In this document: positions 62,934 through 64,000 of the stretch, piece by piece
Layout: the number at the start of each line of letters is the position of its first letter
Numbering within the stretch: position 1 is the stretch's first letter
Program-made: the position numbers and the translations under genes
Source of the DNA: CAYUMU01 sp964445985
GTDB lineage: Bacteria; Planctomycetota; Planctomycetia; Pirellulales; S012-138
NCBI GenBank assembly: GCA_964445985.1
Contig: CAYUMU010000001.1
Span: 62,001 to 126,000 of the forward strand
DNA length: 64,000 nucleotides
Direction: 5' to 3'
Notes under the pieces: generated by a model
Database searches by the model: none
What the model was told of the DNA's origin: nothing
The model's input: the letters and a program-made list of their open reading frames with translations, nothing else

Positions 62934-64000
62934 CGCTCCGCATCCTGCATTTGTTAGACCACCTGCGACCTTCCGCCGCTCGCGCCCAAACAGGGCAACT
63001 CGGTGCCGGGCTGCGAGACGATTGCCACATGCACGTGGCATCGCTCGAACGTATTGCCGGGCGACGTGAGTGCGCGCAAGGCGCGGAAGATCTGCGCCAA
63101 CTGGGGGTAACCGTGGACGCGCTGAGCCAGGCGCGCGGCTTCGACCCCCTGGCCCTGTTCCGGCTGCGCAAACTGGTGCAACGCTTCAAGCCAGATATCG
63201 TGCATGCCTGGCAACCCTGGGGGCATGCTCTGCTCGGATTGCCAGGCAAATCGCTGGGCCCCGCGGTGGCTACCGTGGACTCCTGGCGCAGCGATTTGGG
63301 CGGCTGGGAGCAACGCTTCCAAAGGGCCGGCCTGCTCCGGGCCGATCGCGTGGTGGTTCCCCTGGTCGAGATGGCGACCAGGTTTTCGCCCGTGCCGCTG
63401 ACAGCAGAACAAACTTACATCATCAACCCCGGCGTCGATCGCGAGAGTTTGCCCAGCGAACCGCGTGTAACAAAGAAAGACTTGCTCGCCACCGTGGGCT
63501 TGTCACCCAATACGCTCGTCGTGGCCGCCGCGGGGCGAATGACGCGCGGCCGCGGCCTCCGCGAGTGCATCTGGAGTGCCGACATCCTCGGCAATCTCTT
63601 CCCCAATTTCTGCTTGCTCATCTTTGGGGAAGGCCCAGAGCGGCGACGGCTGGCCGCCTTCAACCGCCCGCTCCAAGGCTGGGCCTATACTCGTTTTGTC
63701 GGCTGGCACGACCTGCGAGACTGGTGGCCCCATATCGAGTTGTTCTGGCATTCCGACTACGAGCCCGGCCTCAGCCAGGTCTTGCTGGAAGCCATGGCCG
63801 CCGGCAAACCGGTGGTGGCCAGCGACACCCCCAGCCACCGCCGCTTTCTTTCCGACAACGAGAACGCCAGCCTGGCCGCGGTGGGCGATCGAACGTCGAT
63901 GGCCAAATGCGGGCGGCGTGTCTTGCTGGACGAAGAACTCAAGCATCGGATCGCCGCGGCCGGCCAACAAACCGTGGAAGACAGATTTCCTCTCTCCAAA
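62930..64000 (+). CDS. Second GT-B glycosyltransferase, 3' end missing
   Basis: This frame begins at a GTG overlapping the previous stop (GTGA) and runs open to the window edge (357 codons). The start MTLRILHLLDHLRPSAA and the segment KPDIVHAWQP are typical of the acceptor domain. VVAAAGRMTRGRGL, LLIFGEGPERRRL and EPGLSQVLLEAMAAGKPVVASDTP mark the family 4-type donor domain. Little of the end appears to be missing. It is the last gene of the hpt operon in this window, and its substrates are unknown. Confidence 0.85.
   Translation, partial: MTLRILHLLDHLRPSAARAQTGQLGAGLRDDCHMHVASLERIAGRRECAQGAEDLRQLGVTVDALSQARGFDPLALFRLRKLVQRFKPDIVHAWQPWGHALLGLPGKSLGPAVATVDSWRSDLGGWEQRFQRAGLLRADRVVVPLVEMATRFSPVPLTAEQTYIINPGVDRESLPSEPRVTKKDLLATVGLSPNTLVVAAAGRMTRGRGLRECIWSADILGNLFPNFCLLIFGEGPERRRLAAFNRPLQGWAYTRFVGWHDLRDWWPHIELFWHSDYEPGLSQVLLEAMAAGKPVVASDTPSHRRFLSDNENASLAAVGDRTSMAKCGRRVLLDEELKHRIAAAGQQTVEDRFPLSK

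Noticed and set aside
1..64000. tRNA, rRNA, CRISPR arrays, insertion sequences, prophage
   Set aside because: Intergenic stretches were read on both strands; no cloverleaf, repeat-spacer pattern, transposase or phage gene was recognised.

Overview
The window reads as chromosomal DNA of an aerobic planctomycete, most likely from the order Pirellulales. The signs are three secreted sulfatases in a row, a YTV-type cell-wall repeat protein, a very large secretin, many secreted proteins of unknown function, a Rieske/cytochrome b cluster with giant cytochromes c, GC-rich sequence, and frequent GTG starts. I saw no rRNA, tRNA, insertion sequence, prophage or CRISPR array. The first gene (HEAT repeats) and the last gene (a glycosyltransferase) are cut by the window edges.

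Layout. 1-10.7 kb: HEAT-repeat fragment, PIG-L deacetylase, a minus-strand run of three sulfatases plus a sugar/aminoglycoside-type kinase, an HDAC-family amidohydrolase, a secreted protein of unknown function and a 74-residue planctomycete small protein. 10.7-18.4 kb: a gene-poor stretch with one strong hairpin, a BON-domain secreted protein overlapping tail-to-tail with a lipoprotein gene, a 1438-residue secretin and a small Cys-rich lipoprotein. 18.5-25.3 kb: S46 dipeptidyl-peptidase, YTV repeat protein, Mn-type superoxide dismutase and a group II PLP decarboxylase.

25.6-44.2 kb is the centrepiece: a nearly continuous plus-strand cluster that could carry electrons from quinol to oxygen. 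It holds a Rieske protein with a repeat-bearing N-terminal extension, a b6-type cytochrome b, a multi-helix subunit-IV-like protein with a changed Qo motif, a 1646-residue octaheme cytochrome with coiled coil and PDZ-like insert, two cupredoxin-like proteins, a diheme cytochrome c lipoprotein, A2-type cytochrome oxidase subunits II, I, III and IV, and the heme A and heme O synthases. No separate cytochrome c1 is present, so the giant cytochrome probably takes that place (inference). An ABC ATPase without a permease and a possible 31-residue membrane peptide follow.

45.7-64 kb: secreted or membrane proteins of unknown function, an alpha/beta hydrolase, aspartate carbamoyltransferase, a protein with two GYF-like domains, a MATCAP/QEGLA metallopeptidase, a NIPSNAP protein, prolyl oligopeptidase, a nucleoside:H+ symporter-like transporter, a minus-strand M50 protease / SGNH hydrolase / folK group, and an hpt / glycosyltransferase / glycosyltransferase operon joined by 4-base GTGA overlaps. 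Starts were moved inside longer frames where a Shine-Dalgarno sequence or signal peptide supports it; these choices are given gene by gene.
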